From: an uncultured Eubacterium sp.
Lineage (GTDB): Bacteria > Bacillota > Clostridia > Oscillospirales > Acutalibacteraceae
Direction: 5' to 3'
Length of the DNA: 20,901 nt
NCBI GenBank assembly: GCA_934512155.1
Contig: CAKSWS010000031.1
Location: forward strand, 1-20,901
The first letter of the stretch is position 1. Every line of letters begins with the position of its first letter. This document shows, piece by piece, positions 1 through 9,115 of the stretch. Below the pieces are notes generated by a model. The model saw only the letters and a program-made list of their open reading frames with translations. It did not search any database and was not told the origin of the DNA. A program made the position numbers and the translations under genes.

Positions 1-752
1 GTATGAGCATGGAAGAACAGGAAAAGGCGTTAACTTATTGGCTTGGGTTAAAACCTGCTGCCGCAGTTATAACAAGAGGACTTGATGTTCCCGAATTATT
101 TCTTTCTTTGTGTGAAAAATATGAAGTGCCGCTTCTCAGAACAGTTGATGAAACATCAAATTTCCTTGCGGCTTTAATTCAATTTTTAAATGTTAATCTT
201 GCACCTCGTATTACACGACACGGCGTTTTGTGTGAAGTATACGGCGAGGGCGTTTTGATTATAGGTGAAAGCGGCGCAGGTAAATCGGAAACTGCCGTTG
301 AACTTATTAAAAGAGGTCATCGTCTTATTGCCGATGACGCTGTTGAAATACGTCGAATTGATGCTCACACGTTAACAGGTTCATCGCCTAATAATATTCG
401 TCATTTTATTGAGCTTAGAGGTATAGGCATAATAAACGCACGCCGTCTTTTCGGTATGGGTTCTGTTAAAGATTCTGAAAAAATCAACATGGTAATCCAG
501 CTTGAACCTTGGGATGCAACCAAGGCTTACGACAGACTTGGGCTAGATAACGAATATACGGAAATTCTTGATATTAAGGTTCCTGTTATAACCGTTCCGG
601 TTAATCCCGGCAGAAACCTTGCGGTAATCATTGAAACGGCTGCAATGAATAACCGTCAAAAGAAAATGGGTTATAACGCCGCTAAAGAGTTAATGGTGGG
701 GCTTGGTATGGAAGATACTGTTTCCCAAGATAAAGAAATTAAGATTTGGTAA
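1..752 (+). CDS. hprK: HPr kinase/phosphorylase, 5'-truncated by window edge
   Basis: HprK phosphorylates Ser46 of HPr using ATP and removes the phosphate again, and so controls carbon catabolite repression in the cytoplasm. Counting from the first in-window Met (base 3), the P-loop GESGAGKS is at residues 88-95, the conserved RHGV histidine at 73, the acidic ADD pair at 111-112, and the family signature ELRGIGIIN at 137-145. The visible 249 residues compare with about 310 for the family, so roughly 60 N-terminal residues lie upstream and the ATG at base 3 is probably internal. The stop is 15 bases before the glucokinase start. No ptsH or crh gene is in view. Product identity is very secure; only the start is unknown. 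Confidence 0.96.
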   Translation, partial: MSMEEQEKALTYWLGLKPAAAVITRGLDVPELFLSLCEKYEVPLLRTVDETSNFLAALIQFLNVNLAPRITRHGVLCEVYGEGVLIIGESGAGKSETAVELIKRGHRLIADDAVEIRRIDAHTLTGSSPNNIRHFIELRGIGIINARRLFGMGSVKDSEKINMVIQLEPWDATKAYDRLGLDNEYTEILDIKVPVITVPVNPGRNLAVIIETAAMNNRQKKMGYNAAKELMVGLGMEDTVSQDKEIKIW

Positions 753-767
753 AGGGGTATATGTTTT

Positions 768-1727
768 ATGTATAATATTGGAATAGATTTGGGCGGAACT
801 AATATTGTTGCCGCAGTTGTGGATGAAAAGTATAAAATTGTCGGCGTAGGTAAAACCCCTACTGCCACGCCTCGTTCGGCAGATGCAATTTTTGATGATA
901 TTGCAAGTGTTTGCAGAGAGGCAATGGATAAAGCAGGAATTACACTTAAAGATATAGATTCAATAGGACTTGGAACACCGGGTACCGTTAATGATGACGG
1001 AGTTATTGAATTTGCAAATAATCTTGGCTTTGAAAATGTTCCCGCACGTGAAATGATTAACGCACGTCTTGGCAGTGAGGTTCCGGTTTATGTTGCAAAC
1101 GACGCCAATTGTGCCGCTTTGGGCGAGGCTTATGCAGGTTGCGGAAACGGTTGTGATAATTTTGTTGCCGTAACTTTGGGTACAGGTGTAGGTTCGGGTA
1201 TTATTATTGACGGTAAAATTATTACAGGTGTGAACTGTGCCGGCGGTGAATGCGGTCATATGGTTATTGCTGTTGACGGCGAACCTTGCACTTGCGGCAG
1301 AAAAGGTTGTTGGGAAGCATATGCTTCGGCTACTGCTCTTATTCGTCAAACTAAGCGTGCTATGGACCTTCATCCGGAATCTGCTATGCATGAAATTGTA
1401 AAGGCAGAGGGCAAGGTTTCCGGCAGAACTGCGTTTGATGCTATGCGCAAGGGCGACATTGCAGGCATTGAGGTTGTTAACAACTATGTAAAATATGTGG
1501 CTTGCGGACTTATTAACCTTGTAAATGCACTTCAGCCTGAAATCATTTGTATCGGCGGCGGAATTTGTAATGAAGGCGAAACACTTTTAACTCCTCTTCG
1601 CAGATATATTCAGGCGGAAAGATATTCTATTTACAGTAAAATTCAAACTAAAATTATGAAAGCCGAACTTGGAAATGACGCCGGTATTATAGGTGCCGCT
1701 CTTCTTGGTCAGGCAACAAATAAATAA
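768..1727 (+). CDS. glcK: ROK-family glucokinase
   Basis: This 319-residue cytoplasmic sugar kinase probably phosphorylates glucose to glucose 6-phosphate with ATP. It has the N-terminal phosphate-binding motif DLGGTN (residues 7-12), the catalytic Asp in NDAN (D112), and the ROK zinc site made of H164 in GECGH plus the CTCGRKGC cluster (C174, C176, C181). The ATG at 768 follows an AAAGGGG ribosome binding site, and length is typical for GlcK. It sits between hprK and murB, so sugar phosphorylation is co-transcribed with the catabolite-repression kinase. ROK proteins also include N-acetylmannosamine and fructose kinases and repressors. There is no N-terminal DNA-binding domain here, so it is a kinase. 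The exact sugar (glucose) is inferred from overall similarity. Confidence 0.9.
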   Translation: MYNIGIDLGGTNIVAAVVDEKYKIVGVGKTPTATPRSADAIFDDIASVCREAMDKAGITLKDIDSIGLGTPGTVNDDGVIEFANNLGFENVPAREMINARLGSEVPVYVANDANCAALGEAYAGCGNGCDNFVAVTLGTGVGSGIIIDGKIITGVNCAGGECGHMVIAVDGEPCTCGRKGCWEAYASATALIRQTKRAMDLHPESAMHEIVKAEGKVSGRTAFDAMRKGDIAGIEVVNNYVKYVACGLINLVNALQPEIICIGGGICNEGETLLTPLRRYIQAERYSIYSKIQTKIMKAELGNDAGIIGAALLGQATNK

Positions 1728-1737
1728 CGGTGATTTT

Positions 1738-2637
1738 TTGGATAATTTAGTTAAACTTTTAAATCAACTGAATATTAAATATGCTCAAAATGAACCGATG
1801 TCAAAGCATACAACTTTTAAAATCGGCGGTAATGCAAAAATAATGGCTTTCCCGGGCAGTGAAAATGATGTTGCAGAAATTATAAAATGCTGCAATGAAA
1901 ATCAAATTCGTTTTTTGCCTGTGGGCAACGGTTCAAATTTGTTGGTGGATGATAACGGAATAGATGCTTGCGTTATTTGCTTTGATAATAATTTTGCAAA
2001 TATTGAATTGATTGATGATGAAACAATATTTGCACAAAGCGGCGCTTCACTTATGAAAGTGTGCCGTTTTGCTTTGGAAAACAGTTTGTCGGGCTTGGAA
2101 TTTGCTTTCGGCATTCCCGGTTCATGCGGCGGCGGTGCATTTATGAATGCCGGTGCATACGGCGGTGAAATGAAGGACGTGCTGTTTAAATGCAGTCATA
2201 TTGACGGCGACGGAAACAAAGGTTTTCTTGAAAAGGACGCTTTAAATTTAGCTTACCGTCATTCCGCTTATTATGATAATAATTGTGTCATAACAGGTGT
2301 TTATTTGAAACTTAAAAAGGGCGATAAAAAAGAAATTAAGGCAAAAATGGATGATTTTCTTCAAAGAAGAAAAGATAAACAGCCGCTTGAATATCCAAGT
2401 GCAGGTTCAACGTTTAAAAGACCCGAGGGATATTTTGCCGGTGCTCTTATTGAAGAATGTAATTTAAAGGGAAGTTCTGTGGGCGGAGCACAGGTTAGTG
2501 AAAAGCACGCAGGCTTTGTAATTAATAAAGGCGGTGCTACATGCAAAGATGTTTTGGATTTATGTAAACTTTGCAGTGAAACAGTGCTGAAAGAAAAAGG
2601 CGTTAAGCTGGAAATGGAAATTAGGGTAACAAAATAA
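1738..2637 (+). CDS. murB: UDP-N-acetylenolpyruvoylglucosamine reductase (MurB), TTG start
   Basis: MurB reduces UDP-GlcNAc-enolpyruvate to UDP-MurNAc with NADPH and FAD, the second committed step of peptidoglycan precursor synthesis. From the TTG at 1738 the product is 299 residues, the usual size. FAD-binding GNGSNLLV starts at about residue 63, GIPGSCGGGAFMNAGAYGG at 126-143, YRHS at 173-176, the catalytic Ser in AGSTFK at 224, and the C-terminal Glu in LEMEIR at about 292-294. The compact form fits type II MurB. A longer in-frame GTG start at 1693 would overlap the glucokinase by 35 bases. TTG 1738 lies 10 bases after the glucokinase stop, with a weak GGTGA ahead of it, and is preferred. 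The stop overlaps the rapZ ATG by one base. Confidence 0.94.
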   Translation: MDNLVKLLNQLNIKYAQNEPMSKHTTFKIGGNAKIMAFPGSENDVAEIIKCCNENQIRFLPVGNGSNLLVDDNGIDACVICFDNNFANIELIDDETIFAQSGASLMKVCRFALENSLSGLEFAFGIPGSCGGGAFMNAGAYGGEMKDVLFKCSHIDGDGNKGFLEKDALNLAYRHSAYYDNNCVITGVYLKLKKGDKKEIKAKMDDFLQRRKDKQPLEYPSAGSTFKRPEGYFAGALIEECNLKGSSVGGAQVSEKHAGFVINKGGATCKDVLDLCKLCSETVLKEKGVKLEMEIRVTK

Positions 2638-3509
2638 TGATAAAAGAAGAAAAAGAATTAGTAATTATTACAGGTCTTTCCGGTGCAGGCAAATCAACTG
2701 CTATCGGATTTATGGAAGATGTGGGTTATTATTGTATTGATAATATGCCGCCGTTTTTGTTAACTTCGTTTTTGGATTTGCTTTCAAAGCAAACAGACCA
2801 TCGTAAAGTTGCAATAGTTATTGATATTCGTTCAACTGAAAATTTTGATTCTGTTGCAAATGTTTTGGCAGATGTTGAAAGATACGATTATAACGTAAAG
2901 GTTGTTTATCTTGATATAAAAACACATATTGCTCTTAAAAGATATAAGCTTACACGCAGAAAACATCCTTTTGCAGATAGGTTTAACGGCGATATTTCAA
3001 AAGCTCTTGCTTATGAAAAAGAAATTATGACCCCTATTCGTTCAAGGGCTGATTTTATTATTGATACATCCGATATTTCGGGCAATCAGCTTCGTAACCG
3101 TTTAACTCAAATTCTTATCGGCAGTGATAAAGATATAATGCATATAAATGTTATGTCATTTGGTTTTAAACACGGTATTCCCACAGAGGCTGATTTTGTT
3201 ATAGATGTAAGATGTTTGCCTAATCCTTATTGGGTTGAAAATCTTAAAACAAAAACAGGTCTTGACAGTGAGGTTCGTGATTACGTATTTTCGTTTAAAG
3301 AATCAAAGGAATTGTTAGATAAATTAATTGATATGCTTGATTTTCTTAATCCTCTTTATATTAGAGAGGGCAAAAGTCAAATTGTATTTGCAATAGGCTG
3401 CACGGGCGGTAATCACCGTTCTGTTGCAATAGCAGAGGCGTTAAAAGAGCATTTTGAGAAGAAGTGGGATAACGTTTCTGTTAACCACCGTGATATTAAC
3501 AGAAATTAG
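2637..3509 (+). CDS. rapZ: RapZ/YvcJ-family nucleotide-binding protein
   Basis: This 290-residue P-loop protein is the RapZ (E. coli) / YvcJ (B. subtilis) homologue. In E. coli RapZ is an RNase adaptor that controls GlcN-6-P synthase through small RNAs. In Firmicutes the molecular role is less clear. Visible features are the Walker A motif GLSGAGKS (13-20), a Walker B-like VIDIRS near residue 61, the central FGFKHGIP segment, and the C-terminal IGCTGGNHRSV motif of the ligand-binding domain. Its ATG overlaps the murB stop by one base, which implies translational coupling. Neighbours murB (upstream) and whiA (downstream) are the usual partners, but yvcK is not between rapZ and whiA. Family assignment is secure; the function in this organism is inferred. 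Confidence 0.93.
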   Translation: MIKEEKELVIITGLSGAGKSTAIGFMEDVGYYCIDNMPPFLLTSFLDLLSKQTDHRKVAIVIDIRSTENFDSVANVLADVERYDYNVKVVYLDIKTHIALKRYKLTRRKHPFADRFNGDISKALAYEKEIMTPIRSRADFIIDTSDISGNQLRNRLTQILIGSDKDIMHINVMSFGFKHGIPTEADFVIDVRCLPNPYWVENLKTKTGLDSEVRDYVFSFKESKELLDKLIDMLDFLNPLYIREGKSQIVFAIGCTGGNHRSVAIAEALKEHFEKKWDNVSVNHRDINRN

Positions 3510-3520
3510 GTTGTAATTAT

Positions 3521-4411
3521 ATGTCATTTTCAATGGAAGTTAAGGACGAACTCGTTAAAACGGAATATGAGTTTAATTGTTGCAAAAAATCATTGCTTTA
3601 CGGAATGTGTATTTTTGGCAAAAGTTTTAATGCGTGTGATGTTTCGTTGCAAACGGAAAATGAAAATGTGGCATTGCTTTATGCAGAATTAATTAAAACT
3701 TTGTATAATATTAAAACTGATTTTAAACGTTCGCCCAAGGGTAGAAATTTTACGGTTTCCGTTGCTGATAAACAGGATTGTGCCAAGCTTTTAAAAGTTT
3801 TTGACCATACCGGAAAGGGTAGTTTAAAAATTAATCATTCTGTTTTTGATTGTGAAAATTGCCGGCATGCGTTTGTTGCCGGTGCTTTCTTGTCCTGCGG
3901 CACGGTGTCCACTCCGAAAAAAGATTATCATTTAGAATTTACGGTGCCTTATTTAAATCTTTCCAAAAGTCTTTTAACATTGCTTAAGGAAATGGAATTG
4001 AAGCCGAAATATACAAACAGAAAAGGCTATAATATAGTGTATTTTAAGGAAAGCGAATCTATAGAAGATTGTTTGTATATTATGGGTGCATCCGGCGCAA
4101 TGTTTGAAATGATGAATATAAAAATCGTTAAAGATTTCAGAAATAAAGCAAACCGTCAGGCAAATTGTGAAACGGCAAATATAAACAGAATGGTAAATGC
4201 CGTTGCATCTCAAATGATTGCTATTGAAAAAATATGGGCAGAAAAAGGAATGGAATATTTACCTGAAAATTTGCAAAGCGTTGCTGTTTTGCGTAATGAA
4301 AATCCTGAAATGAGCCTTTCCGAACTTGCAAAAAAATGTAATCCGCCTTTAAGCAGAAGCGGACTTAATCACAGGCTTAAAAGAATAGTTGAAATTTCAA
4401 AGGAATTATAA
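3521..4411 (+). CDS. whiA: WhiA sporulation/division regulator
   Basis: WhiA is a DNA-associated protein found across Gram-positives. It is a transcription factor for sporulation in Streptomyces and affects division and chromosome segregation in B. subtilis. This copy is 296 residues, near the family norm of about 300-320. It starts with the characteristic SMEVKDEL, has the degenerate LAGLIDADG homing-endonuclease-like fold (including HAFVAGAFLSCGTV near residues 116-129), and ends in a helix-turn-helix with LSELAKKCNPPLSRSGLNHR from about residue 266. The gene starts 11 bases after rapZ with only a weak ribosome binding site. Its stop is 2 bases before dnaE. Confidence 0.94.
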   Translation: MSFSMEVKDELVKTEYEFNCCKKSLLYGMCIFGKSFNACDVSLQTENENVALLYAELIKTLYNIKTDFKRSPKGRNFTVSVADKQDCAKLLKVFDHTGKGSLKINHSVFDCENCRHAFVAGAFLSCGTVSTPKKDYHLEFTVPYLNLSKSLLTLLKEMELKPKYTNRKGYNIVYFKESESIEDCLYIMGASGAMFEMMNIKIVKDFRNKANRQANCETANINRMVNAVASQMIAIEKIWAEKGMEYLPENLQSVAVLRNENPEMSLSELAKKCNPPLSRSGLNHRLKRIVEISKEL

Positions 4412-4413
4412 TT

Positions 4414-7400
4414 ATGTTTACTCATTTACACGTGCACACAGAATATTCGCTTCTTGACGGGGCTTGCAGAATTGAACAACTTGTGCTTCGTGCAAAAGAA
4501 CTTGGAATGCAGTCCCTTGCAATTACCGACCACGGTAATATGTATGGGGCTGTTGATTTTTATAAGGCTTGTAAAAAGCACGGAATTAAGCCGATAATAG
4601 GTTGCGAGGTTTATGTTGCTCCACGAACACGATTTGATAAAGAAAAAGTGCTTGATAAGGAGTATAACCATTTAATTCTTCTTTGTGAAAACGAACAGGG
4701 CTATAAAAATTTAATTAAGCTTGTTTCAAAAGCATATATTGAGGGATATTATTATAAACCCAGGGTTGATCATGATATTCTTGAAAAATATCATCAGGGA
4801 ATAGTATGCCTTTCGGCTTGTTTGGCAGGTGAAATACCCCAGCGCCTTTTAGCTAAGGATTATGAGGGGGCAAAAAATGTTGCCTTGTGGTATCGTGATG
4901 TTTTTGGCGAAAATAATTATTTTTTGGAACTTCAAAATCACGGCTTAGATGAGCAAAAAAGAGTAAATGAGGGCTTGAAAAGACTTTCGGATGATACAGG
5001 TATACCTCTTGTTGCCACTAATGATGTGCATTATATCGAAAAGCAAGACAGCAAGGTGCAGCAGGTTCTTATTTGCATTGCCACAAATCATATTTTGGGC
5101 GAAGATACAGGGCTTGAATTTCATTCAAACGAGTTTTATTTAAAAAGCGAGCAGGAAATGGCAACGATTTTTGCCGATACTCCACAGGCAATTTCAAATA
5201 CGGAAGAAATTGCAAAAAGATGTAATTTTGATTTTGAATTCGGCAATACCAAATTGCCTTATTACAAAACTCCGAATAATATGGACCATTTTGAGTATTT
5301 TAAGCAGTGTTGTTATTCTGGCATGAAAAAACGATACGGTAATCCGCCGGATGAATATTATAAACGCTTAGAATATGAGCTTAAAACAGTTAACAAAATG
5401 GGGTATACGGATTATTATTTAATCGTTGCGGATTTTGTTTCTTTTGCAAAAAGAAACGGAATTCCTGTTGGTCCGGGCAGAGGCTCCGGTGCAGGCTCTT
5501 TGGCGGCTTATTGCATAGGTATTACCGATTTAGATCCTATGAAATATAATCTGCTTTTTGAACGATTTTTAAATCCTGAAAGAGTTTCAATGCCGGATTT
5601 TGATATAGATTTCTGTTATGAACGCCGTGGCGAAGTTATTGATTATGTAACTCAAAAATACGGTGCCGACCATGTGGCTCAAATTGTAACTTTCGGCACA
5701 TTGCAAACCCGTGCCGCCATTCGTGATGTTGGGCGTGTTATGGGTATGCCTTATGCGTCTGTTGACGCTGTGGCAAAACTTGTACCAAATGATTTTCATA
5801 TAACTATTGACGGTGCAGTTCAAAAATCAAAAGAATTACGTGAATTAATGGAATCTAACAGCAACGTTAAGGAGCTTATAGAAACAGCAAAAAAGGTAGA
5901 GGGTATGCCTCGAAACACCAGCACTCATGCCGCCGGTGTTGTAATTACGCACGATGTTGTTTCTTCTTATGTTCCTCTTGCTACAAATGACGATTTAATA
6001 GTTACTCAGTACATTATGACCTCCCTTGAAGAACTTGGGTTGTTGAAAATGGACTTTTTAGGCTTGCGAACATTAACTGTTATTAATGATGCTTCAAAGC
6101 AGGCAGGGGTAGATATTGAAAAAATTTCTATTGATGACCCAAATGTATATAAATTGTTTGCTTTTGGTCAAACAGAGGGCATTTTTCAGTTTGAATCTGC
6201 AGGAATGAAGCAAATGCTTATGAATTTAAAGCCAACAAAATTAGAACATCTAATTGCAGCCAATTCGCTTTATCGCCCAGGTCCGGCAAAGCAAATTGAT
6301 ACTTTTGTTAACAATTCTCATCATCCTGAAAATATAATTTATACCACTCCTTTGTTGGAGCCTGTTTTAAAAGATACTTTCGGCTGTATAGTTTATCAGG
6401 AACAAGTTATGCAAATTTTCCGTGTTTTGGCAGGGTATTCCTACGGCAGAGCCGATGTGGTGCGCAGGGCAATGAGTAAAAAGAAAAAAGATGTGCTTGA
6501 GGCTGAAAGAGTAACGTTTATTAATGGCTGTGAAAAAAATAATATTTCTCAGGATGTTGCAATTGGCATTTTTAATCAAATCAGTGAATTTGCAAAGTAT
6601 GCTTTTAATAAATCTCACGCTGCCTGTTATGCTCTTGTTGCATACAGAACAGCATATTTAAAATGTTATTATCCGGCAGAATTTATGGCGGCACTTTTAA
6701 CTTCTGTTCTTGATTCATCAAATAAAGTTGCTCGTTATATTGCCGAATGTAAGCGGCTTGGATTAAAACTTGCCGTACCGGATGTTAATTCATCGGCTAA
6801 AGGCTTTTCTGCAAACGGCAAAACTATTAATTACGGTTTGTTGGGTATTAAAAATTTAGGCTCTGAATTTATTAATGATATTATAAAAGAACGTGAAAAC
6901 GGCAAATATAAAGACTTGTTTGATTTTTGCTCAAGACTTCAAACAAGCCATTTTAACCGTCGTGCAGTTGAAAGTCTTATCAAATGCGGTGTTCTTGATT
7001 CATTGGGAGCAAACAGGCGTCAAATGCTTCAGGCGTTGCCTGCCCTTGTATCAAATCTTGATGATTACAGAAGAAAAACAATGTACGGTCAGGTTGGATT
7101 TTTTGATTTGGGCGGAAATGATAATAGTTTCGGGTTTGAATTTGATATGCCGGCTGTTGATGAATTTCCAAAATCCGAGCTTCTTAAAATGGAAAAGGAA
7201 ATGACAGGACTTTATCTTTCAGGTCATCCTCTTGATAAGTATGATTCTGTTATTGAAAAATTAGGTTATGCAAAAACATTTGATGTTCTTGAAGCCGGAA
7301 AAAATGATTTTTCAAGTTTAAAAGACGGAAACAAGGTGATTTTGTGCGGCATAATTTCACGCATAACAATTAAACAAACAAAAAACGGAAAAAATATGGC

Positions 7401-7860
7401 ATTTGTATTGCTTGAAGATATGTCCGGCAGTGTGGAGGTTATTGTATTTCCCAATACACTTGAAAAGTATGCCCAATATATACGAAACGGCGGAGTGATG
7501 ACCGTAAGCGGCACGATTTCCTGTGAGGAGGAAAAGGATTCAAAAATTTTGGCAGACGTAATATTCGGTGCACCTAATGAAAACAGTATGCCGGCTCGAA
7601 AAGCAGCTCCGGCACAAAATTTAAAAAAGCCTAAAAGAACAGGTTTGTTTTTAAGATTTTCATCTGAAAATGATAAAAATATAATTGCCGCCAAAAATTA
7701 TATAGAGCAAAACAAGGGCGACTTACCTGTGTATTTTTATTATTTAAACACAAAAAAATATGTTCGTTTAAACAATCAGTTCTGCGTTTCGGGCAATAAA
7801 ATGTTTATTGACGGGTTAAAATCTTTATTGGGCAGTGAGAATGTTGCTCTTATTTTATAA
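4414..7860 (+). CDS. dnaE: DNA polymerase III alpha subunit (DnaE1 type)
   Basis: This is a C-family replicative DNA polymerase of 1148 residues acting at the replication fork. The N-terminal PHP domain (about 1-210) keeps a full set of likely metal ligands: H6, H8, D15, H40, E65, H86, C136, D204 and H206. The polymerase palm has MPDFDIDF with catalytic D397 and D399, and a third Asp in KMDFLGLRT at D547. GPGRGSGAGS is near residue 353. A helix-hairpin-helix region lies around 830-870, and an OB-fold nucleic-acid domain runs from about 975 to 1050. The length and absence of an internal DnaQ-like exonuclease domain distinguish it from PolC. It starts 2 bases after whiA, with AAGGA inside the whiA end as the likely ribosome binding site. 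Confidence 0.96.
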   Translation: MFTHLHVHTEYSLLDGACRIEQLVLRAKELGMQSLAITDHGNMYGAVDFYKACKKHGIKPIIGCEVYVAPRTRFDKEKVLDKEYNHLILLCENEQGYKNLIKLVSKAYIEGYYYKPRVDHDILEKYHQGIVCLSACLAGEIPQRLLAKDYEGAKNVALWYRDVFGENNYFLELQNHGLDEQKRVNEGLKRLSDDTGIPLVATNDVHYIEKQDSKVQQVLICIATNHILGEDTGLEFHSNEFYLKSEQEMATIFADTPQAISNTEEIAKRCNFDFEFGNTKLPYYKTPNNMDHFEYFKQCCYSGMKKRYGNPPDEYYKRLEYELKTVNKMGYTDYYLIVADFVSFAKRNGIPVGPGRGSGAGSLAAYCIGITDLDPMKYNLLFERFLNPERVSMPDFDIDFCYERRGEVIDYVTQKYGADHVAQIVTFGTLQTRAAIRDVGRVMGMPYASVDAVAKLVPNDFHITIDGAVQKSKELRELMESNSNVKELIETAKKVEGMPRNTSTHAAGVVITHDVVSSYVPLATNDDLIVTQYIMTSLEELGLLKMDFLGLRTLTVINDASKQAGVDIEKISIDDPNVYKLFAFGQTEGIFQFESAGMKQMLMNLKPTKLEHLIAANSLYRPGPAKQIDTFVNNSHHPENIIYTTPLLEPVLKDTFGCIVYQEQVMQIFRVLAGYSYGRADVVRRAMSKKKKDVLEAERVTFINGCEKNNISQDVAIGIFNQISEFAKYAFNKSHAACYALVAYRTAYLKCYYPAEFMAALLTSVLDSSNKVARYIAECKRLGLKLAVPDVNSSAKGFSANGKTINYGLLGIKNLGSEFINDIIKERENGKYKDLFDFCSRLQTSHFNRRAVESLIKCGVLDSLGANRRQMLQALPALVSNLDDYRRKTMYGQVGFFDLGGNDNSFGFEFDMPAVDEFPKSELLKMEKEMTGLYLSGHPLDKYDSVIEKLGYAKTFDVLEAGKNDFSSLKDGNKVILCGIISRITIKQTKNGKNMAFVLLEDMSGSVEVIVFPNTLEKYAQYIRNGGVMTVSGTISCEEEKDSKILADVIFGAPNENSMPARKAAPAQNLKKPKRTGLFLRFSSENDKNIIAAKNYIEQNKGDLPVYFYYLNTKKYVRLNNQFCVSGNKMFIDGLKSLLGSENVALIL

Positions 7861-7877
7861 TTATTAGTTATAATCTA

Positions 7878-7906
7878 TTGACTTTTTATGGCAGATTAAG
7901 TAAAAT
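7878..7906 (+). promoter_or_regulatory. sigma-A-type promoter for pfkA
   Basis: TTGACT (7878-7883) and TAAAAT (7901-7906) are separated by exactly 17 bases, each one mismatch from consensus, with predicted transcription start near 7913. It lies in the 118-base gap between dnaE and pfkA. No terminator is visible after dnaE, so read-through from the upstream operon probably adds to expression. Confidence 0.75.
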
Positions 7907-7978
7907 TAAAAAAGTTTATGTTTTATTGTACTATATTTTTTATCGAATATTTTATTCTTGAATTGGAGGATATTTATT

Positions 7979-8947
7979 ATGAAAACTATTGCAGTATTAA
8001 CAAGCGGCGGCGATGCTCCGGGAATGAATGCGGCTGTTCGTGCAGTTGTAAGAACGGCTTGTGTTAACGGAATTAAAGTTTTAGGTGTTATCAGAGGTTA
8101 CAACGGTTTAATTAACGGCGACTTTGTTGAAATGGATCTTCGCTCTGTTTCAGATATTATTCACAGAGGCGGAACAAAACTTTACAGTGCACGCTCGGTT
8201 GAATTTGCAACAGAAGAGGGTATGCGCAAAGCAATTCGTACTTGTAAAGAGCACGGTATTGAAGGCGTTGTTGTTATCGGCGGCGACGGCTCTTTCAGAG
8301 GCGCAAGGGATTTGTCTGAAAGAGGTATTCCTTGCGTTGGTATTCCGGGTACTATTGATAATGATATTGCTTGCTGTGATTATACAATAGGTTATGATAC
8401 TTGCCTTAATACAATTATGGAATGTGTGGATAAGGTTCGTGATACAACAGAATCTCATGACAGATGTACTGTTGTTGAGGTAATGGGTCGTCGTGCGGGT
8501 TATCTTGCTCTTAATGCAGGTATTGCCGTTGGTGCCACATCAATTCTTATTCCTGAAATTGAATTTGATATTCAAAAGGATGTTATTGAAAGAATGCAAA
8601 GAACTCAAAAAACAGATAAAAAGCACTTTCTTGTCGTTGTGGCAGAGGGCGTAGGCGTTGATGTTACTGAACTTGCAAAGGAAATTCAGGCAAAAACAGG
8701 CGTTGAATCACGTGCTTGCATTTTAGGCCATATTCAAAGGGGAGGTTCTCCTACTGTTCAAGACAGAGTTATGGCAACTCGTATGGGTCATTATGCTGTT
8801 AAAGAACTTTTAATGAAAGGAATCGGCAACCGTGTTGTTGCTGCTCAAAAGGGCAACGTTGTTGATTTTGATATTTTTGAAGCACTTAATATGACAAAGC
8901 ATATTGATGAAAATCTTTATCAAATTGCACTTGATGTTTCTATTTAA
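7979..8947 (+). CDS. pfkA: ATP-dependent 6-phosphofructokinase
   Basis: PfkA phosphorylates fructose 6-phosphate to fructose 1,6-bisphosphate, the committed step of glycolysis, as a cytoplasmic homotetramer. The 322-residue length matches the bacterial ATP-PFK family. Visible motifs are SGGDAPGMNA near the N terminus, GGDGS (ATP site), PGTIDNDI with the catalytic Asp, the MGRRAG fructose 6-phosphate segment and GHIQRGG. Gly in GGDGS and in PGTIDND, rather than the Asp and Lys of pyrophosphate-dependent enzymes, supports ATP use. The ATG at 7979 follows TTGGAGGA at good spacing; an in-frame TTG at 7958 lies before that ribosome binding site and is rejected. The gene has its own promoter and a strong terminator. 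Confidence 0.96.
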   Translation: MKTIAVLTSGGDAPGMNAAVRAVVRTACVNGIKVLGVIRGYNGLINGDFVEMDLRSVSDIIHRGGTKLYSARSVEFATEEGMRKAIRTCKEHGIEGVVVIGGDGSFRGARDLSERGIPCVGIPGTIDNDIACCDYTIGYDTCLNTIMECVDKVRDTTESHDRCTVVEVMGRRAGYLALNAGIAVGATSILIPEIEFDIQKDVIERMQRTQKTDKKHFLVVVAEGVGVDVTELAKEIQAKTGVESRACILGHIQRGGSPTVQDRVMATRMGHYAVKELLMKGIGNRVVAAQKGNVVDFDIFEALNMTKHIDENLYQIALDVSI

Positions 8948-8970
8948 GTGTTAAACATAAAATGTATTTA

Positions 8971-9007
8971 AGCACTGCGAAAGCAGTGCTTTTATTTTAT
9001 TTTTTTC
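8971..9007 (+). terminator. intrinsic terminator after pfkA
   Basis: AGCACTGC (8971-8978) pairs perfectly with GCAGTGCT (8983-8990) around a stable GAAA tetraloop and is followed by a T-rich run to about 9007. It ends the hprK-to-pfkA gene string. Confidence 0.92.
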
Positions 9008-9115
9008 AAATTTTTTCAATAATTAATATCATCAAGATTGTAAATAATGTTATTAGTGCTTTTTACATTTTTAATTTGCGTAATTTGTTTTGTTATTTAC
9101 ATTCGAAAGGTTTTG

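Noticed and set aside
1693..1737. Longer MurB from GTG 1693.
   Set aside because: It overlaps the glucokinase by 35 bases, adds residues not typical of MurB and lacks a suitable ribosome binding site.
4426..7694. Reverse-strand open frames inside dnaE (for example 7266-7694).
   Set aside because: They lie opposite conserved polymerase coding sequence, show no recognisable protein motifs and have no promoter or ribosome binding site; they are by-products of codon bias.
8124..8390. Second + strand open frame within pfkA.
   Set aside because: It is an out-of-frame shadow of the conserved phosphofructokinase sequence.
9008..9115. Sigma-F or sigma-G promoter before spoIVB.
   Set aside because: No pair of boxes matched the known consensus at proper spacing; the region is too AT-rich to call by eye.
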